Source: Ideonella margarita (GTDB lineage Bacteria; Pseudomonadota; Gammaproteobacteria; Burkholderiales; Burkholderiaceae_C). Taken from it: 64,000 nucleotides of DNA. The notes under the pieces were generated by a model that saw nothing but the letters and a program-made list of their open reading frames with translations, did no database searches and was not told the DNA's origin. This document shows, piece by piece, positions 35,306-42,723 of this stretch. Each line of letters opens with the position of its first letter. The first letter of the stretch is position 1. Position numbers and translations under genes: made by a program. The DNA is taken from NCBI RefSeq assembly GCF_038066635.1, contig NZ_JBBUTI010000008.1, positions 124,001 to 188,000 of the forward strand. The letters are read 5' to 3'.

Positions 35306-37906
35306 TCAGCCGCCGTGTTCCAGCAATTGCGGTGTGGGCTGGGCCTGCGCCACGCAGGGCAGCCACAGCGTCACCCGCGTGCCGCTGCCGAAGGCGCTGT
35401 GCAGCCGCACCGCGCCGCCCTGCAGCTCGACGATTTCCTTCACCACGCTCATGCCCAGGCCAGTGCCGGGGATGTTGCCGGAGGGGTCGGCGCGGTAGAA
35501 GCGCTCGAACACCCGCGCCAGCTGCTCGGGCGTCATGCCGATGCCGCTGTCGGCCACCTCGATGCCCACGGCCGGCGCGCCGTGCAGCTCGCCGTCGAGC
35601 GTGCACAGGGTGATGCTGCCGCCGGCGGGCGAGTACTTGTAGGCGTTCGACAGCACATTGGTCAGTGCCTGGATGGTCTTGTCGAGGTCGATCAGCAGGG
35701 GCTGCGCGCCGTGGCTGACCTGCACCTCCACCTTGCGGGCGTCGCCCTGCACCATCAGTCCGTCGATCGATCGATCCACCAGTTCGGCCACGGTGTGCGG
35801 CTCGCGGCGCATGTCCTTGCCCTGGCGGGCCTCGATGCGGGCCAGGTCGAGCAACTCGTTGACCATGTTGATGAGCAGCGAGGCCTGTCGGTGGATCGTC
35901 TCCAGCACGTCGCGCCGGCGGGCTTCCGGCACGGGCCGGTTCAGCAGCAGCTCGGTGAAACCGAACACACTGACCATCGGCGTGCGCAGCTCATGCGCGG
36001 CAGTGGTCAGGAACTCGCTCTTCATGCGGTCGACTTCCATCTCGCGGGTCACGTCGCGGAAGTACAGGATGGATTCACCACGGCCGTCGATGTTCAGCCG
36101 CGCCAGCCGGGTGACGGTGCGGCGCTCCGGCAGCACCATCTCGATCAGCTCGTCGGTGTCGAAGCTGCCGGCGCCCTGCGCATTGGCGTTGAGCGTGCTC
36201 AAGGGCTCGCAGGGCTTGGTCGGGTCACACAGGGCACCGAAGAGCAGGTCGAACTCCCGCAGCGTCATGCCACTGGCCACGCGCTCCACGTCCCAGCCGG
36301 TGATCTTGCGCAGCGCGCGGTTGCCAAACACCAGCACGCCGTCGCTGTCGAACACGGCGTAGCCGTCCGGGCTCAAGTCGAACACCGCGTTCAGGCGCGC
36401 ATTGCGCTCGGCCAGTGCCAGCCGAGAGCGCTCCCGCTCGCTCACGTCGTTCAGGATGCCGACATAGTGGCGAACGGTGTCGTCCGCCGAGCGCACCGGC
36501 GCCAGCGCCAGTTCATTGAAGAACAGCGTGCCGTCCTTGCGGTAATTGCGCAGCACCACGGTGGCCGAGGACTGCGTGGCGATGGCCTGGCGCATCACAT
36601 CGATCTCCGGCTGGTCGTGGTCAGTGCCTTGCAGCAGGGCGCACTTCTTGCCGATGACTTCCCAGGGCTGGTAGCCGGTGATGCGGGTGAAGGCCGGGTT
36701 GGCGTAGAACACCGGCTGGCCGGGCAGGCTCATGTCGGAGATCACGATGCCGTTGGTGGCGCATTCGAGAGCCCGGTTGTAGAGCTCCATCATGCCCATC
36801 GTCATGCGCTGCTCGGTGAGGTCACGCACCACCGCGGCGTAGCGCGTGCCGGCATCCGTTTCCACCCGCGAGATCGACACCTCGGCCGGGAACGGCGTGC
36901 CGTCGTTGCGGCTGGCGTCAATGTCCAGTCGCGCCAGGTGCGAGCCTGACGCGCGCATGAACAGACCTGCCAGCGTGGCCTCTTCAATCTTCTCTGCGGT
37001 GAGTGAAGGCAGCAGCCGGCTCACGGGCTGGCCGATGATCTGTTCTTCCGTGCAACCGAACACCGACGTGACGGCGTGGTTGACCAGCGTGATGCGAGCC
37101 TGATCATCAAGACCCAGCAAGGCATCTGGCGCAGCGTTGATGACCGCCGCCGTGCGCGCTTCCGCGGCGCGTGTGGCATCGAGCTGGCGCACCATCGCCG
37201 CCGACGCTTCATTCAACGCGTCCACCAGTTCATCCACCTCTGCGCTGCCGCCACTGTTGGCCGGCATCTGCAGGCCGAACTGCCCGGGCAGCCGCCGCGC
37301 GAACATGACGACGCGGTGCAAGGGCTGGAGCGCCTGGGCGGTGAAGATCGCCATCAGGGCGATCACGACGATGCCGCCGATCACCATCCAGATCACGGCC
37401 TGGTCACGCAGGGCATCGAGGTGCTTGGTGGTGACCCGGGAATCGAAGCGCACGCGCAGCCACGCCTGCGCACCACCGACCGGTGCGGTGGCTTCCACGG
37501 TGCCGTTCTCATCGGTTTGCGCTTCGCCCAGCGAGGGCCGCATGCGTTCCTGCGAGCGGTCCGTGATGAGCACCCGGCCGCTGTCGCCATGCACATAGGT
37601 GTGCATGATCTGGCCATCCCGGTCGGCCAGGTCGATGCGCAGCACGCCCTGCAGGCTGGCCAGATCGGACAGCCGCTGATGCAGGCCATGAACGTCCTTG
37701 TGTGCCAGGTCCGCAGCCACGTTGTCCGCGACCGACAGCGCCAGGTTCTGCGCCCAGCCCCGCCCTTCCTGCCGGGCGGTCTCGGTGATGCGGTGGGTGG
37801 AATCCACCGCCATGGTGAGCACCGCAGCCACGATCACGCCGCTGGCAACAACCAGCAACTGCCGCCACAGCTTTCGTGGCCAGACCAACTGCCAGAGCGC
37901 GGACAT
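35306..37906 (-). CDS. Multi-PAS sensor histidine kinase with a LOV-like domain
   Basis: 866 residues. Two membrane helices (about 15-33 and 170-190) flank a periplasmic sensor region; HAMP-like segment about 190-245. Three PAS domains follow (about 252-368, 375-492, 500-622). The second is LOV-like: GKKCALLQG with the photo-adduct Cys at C422, NYRKDGTLFFN with both flavin-contacting Asn (N454, N464), and HYVGILNDVSE, where the usual signal-relay Gln is Leu485. The Asn and Arg that flank the Cys in typical LOV domains are Lys421 and Ala423. Kinase core: AAHELRTPMVS (H638), N-box NVLSNAYKYSP, VADSGIGM and GTGLGMSVV all intact. It likely phosphorylates the CheY-like receiver encoded 12 bp upstream. 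Flavin binding is inferred. Confidence 0.85.
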   Translation of the reverse strand: MSALWQLVWPRKLWRQLLVVASGVIVAAVLTMAVDSTHRITETARQEGRGWAQNLALSVADNVAADLAHKDVHGLHQRLSDLASLQGVLRIDLADRDGQIMHTYVHGDSGRVLITDRSQERMRPSLGEAQTDENGTVEATAPVGGAQAWLRVRFDSRVTTKHLDALRDQAVIWMVIGGIVVIALMAIFTAQALQPLHRVVMFARRLPGQFGLQMPANSGGSAEVDELVDALNEASAAMVRQLDATRAAEARTAAVINAAPDALLGLDDQARITLVNHAVTSVFGCTEEQIIGQPVSRLLPSLTAEKIEEATLAGLFMRASGSHLARLDIDASRNDGTPFPAEVSISRVETDAGTRYAAVVRDLTEQRMTMGMMELYNRALECATNGIVISDMSLPGQPVFYANPAFTRITGYQPWEVIGKKCALLQGTDHDQPEIDVMRQAIATQSSATVVLRNYRKDGTLFFNELALAPVRSADDTVRHYVGILNDVSERERSRLALAERNARLNAVFDLSPDGYAVFDSDGVLVFGNRALRKITGWDVERVASGMTLREFDLLFGALCDPTKPCEPLSTLNANAQGAGSFDTDELIEMVLPERRTVTRLARLNIDGRGESILYFRDVTREMEVDRMKSEFLTTAAHELRTPMVSVFGFTELLLNRPVPEARRRDVLETIHRQASLLINMVNELLDLARIEARQGKDMRREPHTVAELVDRSIDGLMVQGDARKVEVQVSHGAQPLLIDLDKTIQALTNVLSNAYKYSPAGGSITLCTLDGELHGAPAVGIEVADSGIGMTPEQLARVFERFYRADPSGNIPGTGLGMSVVKEIVELQGGAVRLHSAFGSGTRVTLWLPCVAQAQPTPQLLEHGG

Positions 37907-37918
37907 GGCGCGGGCCCG

Positions 37919-38293
37919 TCAGGCGGTGGCGCCGACCATTCGCTCCAGCGTCTCGATCAGCTGCAACGGGCTGAAGGGCTTGATGAGGTACTCGTCGGCA
38001 CCCACCTGCGTGCCGGCCTCGCGGTCTTTCTGCTGGCCACGAGCCGTGAGCAGCACCACCTTGATGGCCTTGAGCTCCGGGTCGCTCTTGATGCGCTGGC
38101 AGACCTGCAAGCCGTCGAGCTCGCCCGGCATCATCACGTCGAGCAGCATCAGGTCGGGCTTGATGGCGGCGGCCATGCGCAAGCCGAACGAGCCGTCCGA
38201 GGCCTCGTGGATTTCGTAGTTCTCGAACTCCAGCGTCATGCGGATGAGCTTGCGGATGTCTGCCTGGTCTTCAACGATAAGGATGCGCTTCAT
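37919..38293 (-). CDS. Single-domain response regulator (CheY-like)
   Basis: 124 residues, one receiver domain without output. Acidic pocket VEDQAD, phospho-Asp D52 in LMLLDVMMPGELDG, switch Thr in LLTARGQQKD and Lys in LIKPFSPLQLIETL. It accepts phosphate from a histidine kinase and acts through protein contact. Placed between the His-less kinase-like gene (22 bp upstream) and the LOV-like kinase gene (12 bp downstream), it is the natural partner of the latter. The output partner is unknown. Confidence 0.93.
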   Translation of the reverse strand: MKRILIVEDQADIRKLIRMTLEFENYEIHEASDGSFGLRMAAAIKPDLMLLDVMMPGELDGLQVCQRIKSDPELKAIKVVLLTARGQQKDREAGTQVGADEYLIKPFSPLQLIETLERMVGATA

Positions 38294-38315
38294 GGTTCAG
38301 CTCCTGGCTGGGTCG

Positions 38316-39467
38316 TCAACGGGCCGCCGTTGAATCAATGGCGGCGTTCGCGAGGGGCGGCTCCTTGCGCCTGCGCGCACGGGCCATCAAGGCAGCCAGG
38401 TCCTTCGCATATTGCTGGGCCTGGGCGATGTCGAGTTGGGTGGTGTCTGCGCGGTGGGGCGCGCCGGTGGGCAGATCGATCATGAAAGTGCGCACACCGT
38501 GGTCGATTTCCTCGCGCAGCAGGCCGCCATGCATGGCGACGATGTGCTGCGAGAGTTGCAGGCCGATTTCCTCGCGCGCCTGCCGGCGTTTGGTGGCGGC
38601 GTTCGCAACGTTTGGCGTGGCCGCTGCCGGGGTTCCCAGCATCGGGATGCCTTCAGGCACTTCACGGTTGAAGACGCCGCAATCACGGAAGATGATGAGG
38701 GCGCGCGGGCCCATCTGGCGATGCTCGATCTCCAGCGTGCCCTCCTTGGGTGTGCTGCGCACCGCCGACTCCAGGCACTCCTGGAACACGCGGGTCAGCC
38801 ACTGCTCGCTGCCGTACAGGGTGGCCAGCGCTGTCACATCGCCTTCGGCGATGAACCGGGCCGTGATGCTGCGCTCGACCGCCAGCGGCTCCACCGCCGT
38901 CCAGGCCTTCTGCAGCAGCGGCCACAACTCCAGCCGGTCGGTCGACATCAACGACGCCGAGCCCCAGACCTCGGCCAGATCGACCAGCTTGTCGAGCACG
39001 CGCAGCACGTCCTCTGACCGTTCCTGGGCCACATGCACCGCAGCGGCATCACGCTCCTGCAGCGCCATGTCGAGGCCGTCGTGCGCGCGCCGCAGAGGCT
39101 CACGCAGGTCTTCCTGGACAACGATCATCAGGTTGTTGAAGGCCACGCCGCCGGCGTCCAGCGTGTCATTGGCGATCATCACGAAGGCATCGTCCTTGAC
39201 GAGGCCGGGAATCACGCGGCACATCAGCTCAGCCGGCGCCTGCCCCGGCTGCGACGCCACGCCGGAGGCCTTGATCACGCGGGGCGTCTGGGTTTCGACG
39301 GCCTCCGCCACGGCACGCATCATGTCGGTGTCATACAGGCGCAGGCCCGAGGACAGACCCGTCTTCTGACCGGCCAGGGTATTGGCATGGCGCACCACGC
39401 CGTCGCTGCCCACCCACAGCAGGCCCTGTTTCAGGTTCTCAAGCAGCTCAGACAAGCTGGTGTTCAT
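38316..39467 (-). CDS. Histidine-kinase-like protein lacking the phospho-acceptor His
   Basis: 383 residues from the ATG at 39465-39467. An N-terminal PAS-like segment (about 1-105) precedes a two-helix region where the usual SHELRTPL reads QEDLREPL (118-125), so Glu119 stands at the His position. The ATPase-like domain is also worn: the N-box is RVFQECLESAVRSTP with Glu and Ser for the key Asn residues, the G1 box is DCGVFNRE, and only QLSQHIVAMHGG recalls the G2 region. It is therefore probably a non-catalytic partner, scaffold or sensor for the neighbouring kinase and receivers. A longer N-terminus to 39671 would translate the tandem DNA repeats and is rejected. Confidence 0.78.
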   Translation of the reverse strand: MNTSLSELLENLKQGLLWVGSDGVVRHANTLAGQKTGLSSGLRLYDTDMMRAVAEAVETQTPRVIKASGVASQPGQAPAELMCRVIPGLVKDDAFVMIANDTLDAGGVAFNNLMIVVQEDLREPLRRAHDGLDMALQERDAAAVHVAQERSEDVLRVLDKLVDLAEVWGSASLMSTDRLELWPLLQKAWTAVEPLAVERSITARFIAEGDVTALATLYGSEQWLTRVFQECLESAVRSTPKEGTLEIEHRQMGPRALIIFRDCGVFNREVPEGIPMLGTPAAATPNVANAATKRRQAREEIGLQLSQHIVAMHGGLLREEIDHGVRTFMIDLPTGAPHRADTTQLDIAQAQQYAKDLAALMARARRRKEPPLANAAIDSTAAR

Positions 39468-39623
39468 GATCAGCACTCTCCAGCCCAGGGGCGGTTCGCG
39501 GTCGTCGCATCGTGTCGCGGGCGACCGGACGGACGCCAACCGTTCGACCACCATGCGTCGGTTATCGGCGTGTCTGAGGGAGGCTGAAGTGGTGGGCGCG
39601 AAGTTGTACGCGTTCTTGTGCGC

Positions 39624-39671
39624 GAAGTTGCGCACGAAGTTGCGCAGGCAGTTGCGCACGCAGTTCCGCAC
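39624..39671. repeat. Four tandem 12-bp repeats in the signalling locus
   Basis: Units at 39624-39635, 39636-39647, 39648-39659 and 39660-39671 read GAAGTTGCGCAC, GAAGTTGCGCAG, GCAGTTGCGCAC, GCAGTTCCGCAC. The first three contain the palindromic core TGCGCA. They lie in the 237-bp gap between the HTH-receiver gene and the kinase-like gene, about 160-205 bp upstream of the latter's start. Regular spacing suggests cooperative binding of a regulator. The rest of the gap shows no gene. Confidence 0.7.
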
Positions 39672-39704
39672 GTACCGGCCGGCGCGCGGCGCCGTGCCGG
39701 AGGA

Positions 39705-40298
39705 TCAGAGCGGAATGGCCGCGCTGTCCAGCCGCACGATGCCCAGCTCGGCGATGCGCGCGCGTGCGAGCTTTTCAAGCTCGGCAAACGGAACCGGCTT
39801 GGTGAGGCAGCGCACACCGGGAGGCAGCGTGCCGCGGTCAGCCAGTTCCACCGGGCTCAGCGCCGTGATGACCACGATGTGCTCGGCCGACAGCGCCTGC
39901 TCAGAGGCCAGCAGCGAGCGCAGCATGTGGAAACCGTCCATGCCGGGCATCATCAAGTCGGTGATCAGCAAGTCAGGCCGCTGCTGGCCGATCTGCATCA
40001 GACCGTCGAAACCGTCCTTGGCCAGGCGGACATGAATGGGCAAGTCCCAGCCTTCAATGACCATGGCGTAGAGATTGAGTAGATCAGGCTCATCTTCAAC
40101 CACCAGCATCTCCAGCGTGTCGCGCGCGGGGCCGGCCACGGCGCCACGGCGCTCGGCCGCCAGGGCCAGCACGGCGGCACGGGCAATCCGGCGATGTCCG
40201 CCTGCGGTCTTCCAGGCCGGCAAGACGCCGCTTTCAACCCAGAGCTGAACCGTGCGCAGCGCCACCCCCAGCATCTGGGCGGCTTCGCGGGTGGACAT
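39705..40298 (-). CDS. Excisionase/MerR-type HTH fused to a receiver domain
   Basis: 197 residues from the ATG at 40296-40298; a GTG at 40328 would add ten. The N-terminal 45 residues are an excisionase/MerR-like winged helix: MSTREAAQMLGVALRTVQLW and WKTAGGHRRIAR. A receiver domain follows (about 62-180): LVVEDEPDL, phospho-Asp D114 in LLITDLMMPGMDG, and Lys167 in CLTKPVPF. The order, DNA-binding head first and receiver last, is the reverse of most response regulators. It lacks the coiled-coil effector end of MerR proteins. First gene of the minus-strand signalling set, with a perfect palindrome just upstream that may be its own site. Confidence 0.87.
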   Translation of the reverse strand: MSTREAAQMLGVALRTVQLWVESGVLPAWKTAGGHRRIARAAVLALAAERRGAVAGPARDTLEMLVVEDEPDLLNLYAMVIEGWDLPIHVRLAKDGFDGLMQIGQQRPDLLITDLMMPGMDGFHMLRSLLASEQALSAEHIVVITALSPVELADRGTLPPGVRCLTKPVPFAELEKLARARIAELGIVRLDSAAIPL

Positions 40299-40340
40299 GA
40301 CGTCGTCGTTGGTAGGTGATCGGTGCACCGTGGCAATTTA

Positions 40341-40357
40341 TCAGTTGTATCAACTGA
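40341..40357. promoter_or_regulatory. 17-bp palindrome upstream of the HTH-receiver gene
   Basis: TCAGTTG-TAT-CAACTGA is a perfect 7-3-7 inverted repeat in an AT-rich patch, 43 bp before the ATG (12 bp before the alternative GTG). Position and symmetry fit an autoregulatory operator for a dimeric MerR-like head. Confidence 0.5.
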
Positions 40358-40690
40358 AACCAATCCCGCATCGGGATGAATTGCGCCGGGCTGCCGTCAA
40401 GGGCGTGATCTGCATCAAACGCGGGCGCCATGGCCGGCTGAGCGATCAGCGGAAGCTGAGGGCCGCGGCAGGCAAGGCGGCCAATTCACCTACCCGGAAT
40501 TTCCGTGGCGCAGTGCTCAAACCAGCGGAGTCTAGCCCGCTTTTTCGGGGCTGAACATTCTTGTCAAAGCGTCGAGGCAGGCGCACACTGAATTCGACGG
40601 GGTGCCTGGCTGACAGCAGCAACCCGGGCAAGCAGACCGAGTGCCTGCAATCTGTTCCCTCTCTCCCTGCACACGCGAAAGGAGTTCTCG
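40358..40690 (+). other. Gene-free region before hpf
   Basis: About 330 bp without a convincing gene. A weak promoter-like pair (TTGTCA at 40561-40566, 17 bp, CACACT at 40584-40589) may drive hpf; no -24/-12 sigma-54 site was seen. In many betaproteobacteria rpoN lies directly upstream of hpf; it is not here. A short G/C stem with a T-rich loop (about 40533-40551) is the only other structure noted. Confidence 0.5.
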
Positions 40691-41032
40691 ATGAACCTGA
40701 AGATCAGCGGACACCACCTTGAAGTGACCCCTGCACTGCGTGAATACGTGCTGACCAAACTAGACCGCGTGACCCGGCATTTCGACCAGGTGGTTGATGT
40801 CAACGTCCTGCTGACGGTGGAAAAGATGAAGGAGAAGGAACGACGACAGAAAGCGGAAGTGACCTTGCATGTGAAGGGCAAGGACATCTTCGTGGAACAG
40901 TCCCACGAAGACCTGTACGCCGCCATCGACACCTTGATGGACAAGCTGGATCGGCAAGTCTGCCGCCACAAGGAACAGCTCCAGAACCATCACCACGTCG
41001 CCGTGAAGCGGCAAGTCGTTGCAACAACCTGA
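40691..41032 (+). CDS. hpf: Ribosome hibernation promoting factor, short form
   Basis: 113 residues. MNLKISGHHLEVTPALREYV and the basic helix DRVTRHFDQVVDVNVLL, followed by EVTLHVKGKDIFVEQSHEDL and YAAIDTLMDKLDRQV, match the short HPF/YfiA family. It binds the 30S subunit in the decoding region and stabilises inactive 100S or 70S ribosomes in stationary phase. No C-terminal dimerisation domain, so it is the short type. AAAGGAG lies 7 nt before the ATG. A strong terminator follows 21 bp after the stop, so hpf is separated from ptsN. Confidence 0.94.
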   Translation: MNLKISGHHLEVTPALREYVLTKLDRVTRHFDQVVDVNVLLTVEKMKEKERRQKAEVTLHVKGKDIFVEQSHEDLYAAIDTLMDKLDRQVCRHKEQLQNHHHVAVKRQVVATT

Positions 41033-41053
41033 GTTCAGACCTCTGACGCACAG

Positions 41054-41080
41054 GCGGCCCCACAGGGGCCGCTTTTTGTT
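41054..41080 (+). terminator. Intrinsic terminator after hpf
   Basis: GCGGCCCC-ACA-GGGGCCGC-TTTTTGTT: a perfect 8-bp GC stem (41054-41061 with 41065-41072) followed by five T. Textbook Rho-independent terminator. Confidence 0.92.
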
Positions 41081-41191
41081 GGTGCTCCACACAGGGGGCT
41101 GAAAAACAGCACAATGTTGCTGCAATGCAGCACGGCTTGGCTTCTCAACCGTGTCAGCGCATGTTCAGATTCCCAGAAGCCTGCCGATTTC

Positions 41192-41197
41192 TATAAT
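41192..41197 (+). promoter_or_regulatory. -10 element of a ptsN promoter
   Basis: A perfect TATAAT 67 bp before the ptsN ATG, after the hpf terminator. No good -35 is visible at 16-18 bp, so it may need an activator or be weak. Confidence 0.5.
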
Positions 41198-41264
41198 CCG
41201 CACCCTTGACCAGACGCAACGTCGTTCTGAAGCCGTCACACAGAGACACGTCGGAGTACCTGCC

Positions 41265-41735
41265 ATGAACCGCCTTGCCGCCATCCTGCCCGCAGCCAAC
41301 GTGCTGGTCGGGGTGGAAGCCACCAGCAAAAAGCGCGCGTTCGAGCACGCCGGCCTGCTGTTTGAAAACCAGCACTCGATTGCCCGTGCCACGGTGACCG
41401 ACAACCTGTTCGCCCGTGAACGGCTGGGCTCCACCGGCCTGGGTCACGGCGTGGCCGTGCCGCATGGCCGCGTCAAGGGCCTGAAGAACCCGCTGGCCGC
41501 CGTGCTGCGTGTCGAGAACCCGATTCCGTTTGACGCACCCGATGACGAGCCGGTCAGCCTGCTGATCTTCCTGCTGGTGCCCGAAGCTGCCACCCAGCGT
41601 CACCTCGAAATCCTCTCGGAAATCGCCGAGCTCCTGTCAGACCGCGAACTGCGCGAGAAGCTCAAGGCCTCGCCTGACGCCGCTGAGGTGCACCGCCTGA
41701 TCGAAGGCTGGGAACCGCTGAAGTCGGTCGCCTGA
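41265..41735 (+). CDS. ptsN: PTS-Ntr EIIA component
   Basis: 156 residues from the ATG at 41265 with GGAG 9 nt upstream; an in-frame ATG at 41151 is too far up. EIIA domain of the mannitol/fructose type: the phospho-accepting His is in GLGHGVAVPHGRVKGL (the PHGR His), followed by PIPFDAPDDEPVSLLIFLLV and HLEILSEIAELLSDRE. It receives phosphate from NPr and regulates K+ transport, nitrogen and stress responses by phosphorylation state. Next to hprK as in many betaproteobacteria; 28 bp separate them. Confidence 0.94.
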   Translation: MNRLAAILPAANVLVGVEATSKKRAFEHAGLLFENQHSIARATVTDNLFARERLGSTGLGHGVAVPHGRVKGLKNPLAAVLRVENPIPFDAPDDEPVSLLIFLLVPEAATQRHLEILSEIAELLSDRELREKLKASPDAAEVHRLIEGWEPLKSVA

Positions 41736-41763
41736 CCAGCCAGCCCCAACAGCGTCGCGCCGC

Positions 41764-42723
41764 GTGAAGCCCATTTCAATCAGCGCCGAGGCGCTGTTCG
41801 AGGAACACCAGCCCGCCCTCAAGTGGGAATGGATCGCTGGTCATGCCCATCCTGAGCGTCGTTTTGACGACGCCGCCGTGCGCGATGCGCATTCGGCCGC
41901 CGACCTGGTCGGCTACCTGAACTACATCCACCCTTACCGGGTGCAGATCGTCGGCCGACGTGAAGTGGCCTACCTCGGTGAAGGCGTGCCCCTGGAGGTG
42001 CAGGAACGCCGCATCCAGCGCATCGTCACGCTGGAGCCACCCGTCCTGATCGTGGCCGACGGCGAACATGCCCCTGATCGCCTCGTGGCCATGTGCGACC
42101 GCGCCGAGATCCCGCTGTTCACCACCGCGCATTCCGCCGGCCACGTCATCGACGTGGTGCGCTCTTACCTCAGCCAGCTGTTCGCTGACCGCACCACCCG
42201 CCATGGCGTCTTCATGGACATTCTGGGCCTGGGCGTGCTGCTGACCGGTGAATCCGGCCTGGGCAAGAGCGAGCTGGGCCTGGAGCTGATCTCGCGCGGA
42301 CACGGCCTGGTGGCCGACGACGCGGTTGATCTCTACCGCGTCGCGCAAACCACCCTGGAAGGCCGCTGCCCCGAACTGCTGATGAACCTGCTGGAGGTGC
42401 GCGGCATCGGCCTGCTCGACATCAAGGCCATCTTTGGCGAAACCGCCGTGCGGCGGAAGATGCGCCTGAAGCTCATCGTGCACCTGGTCCGCAAGGAAAC
42501 CATGGAGCGGGAGTTCGAGCGTCTGCCTTACGAACCGCTGTACGAAGACATCCTGGCCATCCCTGTGCGCAAGGTGGTCATTGCGGTGGATGCCGGCCGC
42601 AACCTGGCCGTGCTGGTGGAAGCCGCGGTGCGCAACACCATCCTGCAGTTGCGCGGCATCGACACCTACCAGGAATTCATCCAGCGGCATCAGGCCGCGA
42701 TGGGCCAGAACCAGGATTTCTGA
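41764..42723 (+). CDS. hprK: HPr kinase/phosphorylase
   Basis: 319 residues, GTG start at 41764. The C-terminal catalytic domain has Walker A GESGLGKSELGLELI (K168 in the P-loop), the HprK signature LEVRGIGLLDIKAIFGETAV and a C-terminal conserved VRNTILQLRGIDT. It phosphorylates or dephosphorylates Ser46 of HPr-like proteins. In betaproteobacteria it links the incomplete PTS to carbon and nitrogen control. Its last 47 bp overlap the 3' end of the convergent fur gene. Confidence 0.95.
   Translation: MKPISISAEALFEEHQPALKWEWIAGHAHPERRFDDAAVRDAHSAADLVGYLNYIHPYRVQIVGRREVAYLGEGVPLEVQERRIQRIVTLEPPVLIVADGEHAPDRLVAMCDRAEIPLFTTAHSAGHVIDVVRSYLSQLFADRTTRHGVFMDILGLGVLLTGESGLGKSELGLELISRGHGLVADDAVDLYRVAQTTLEGRCPELLMNLLEVRGIGLLDIKAIFGETAVRRKMRLKLIVHLVRKETMEREFERLPYEPLYEDILAIPVRKVVIAVDAGRNLAVLVEAAVRNTILQLRGIDTYQEFIQRHQAAMGQNQDF

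Noticed and set aside
39468..39671. N-terminal extension of the kinase-like protein reading RNC/RNF repeats
   Set aside because: It only translates the tandem 12-bp DNA repeats; the ATG at 39467 starts the PAS-like segment.
39624..39671. Tandem repeats as a CRISPR array
   Set aside because: Units are 12 bp and directly adjacent with no spacers, and no cas genes are in the window.
40358..40690. Sigma-54 promoter upstream of hpf
   Set aside because: No GG/GC pair with the 10-bp spacing of -24/-12 elements and matching flanks was found.
41098..41190. Possible small gene between the hpf terminator and ptsN
   Set aside because: In-frame ATG at 41151 belongs to the ptsN frame but lacks a ribosome-binding site and precedes the TATAAT element.
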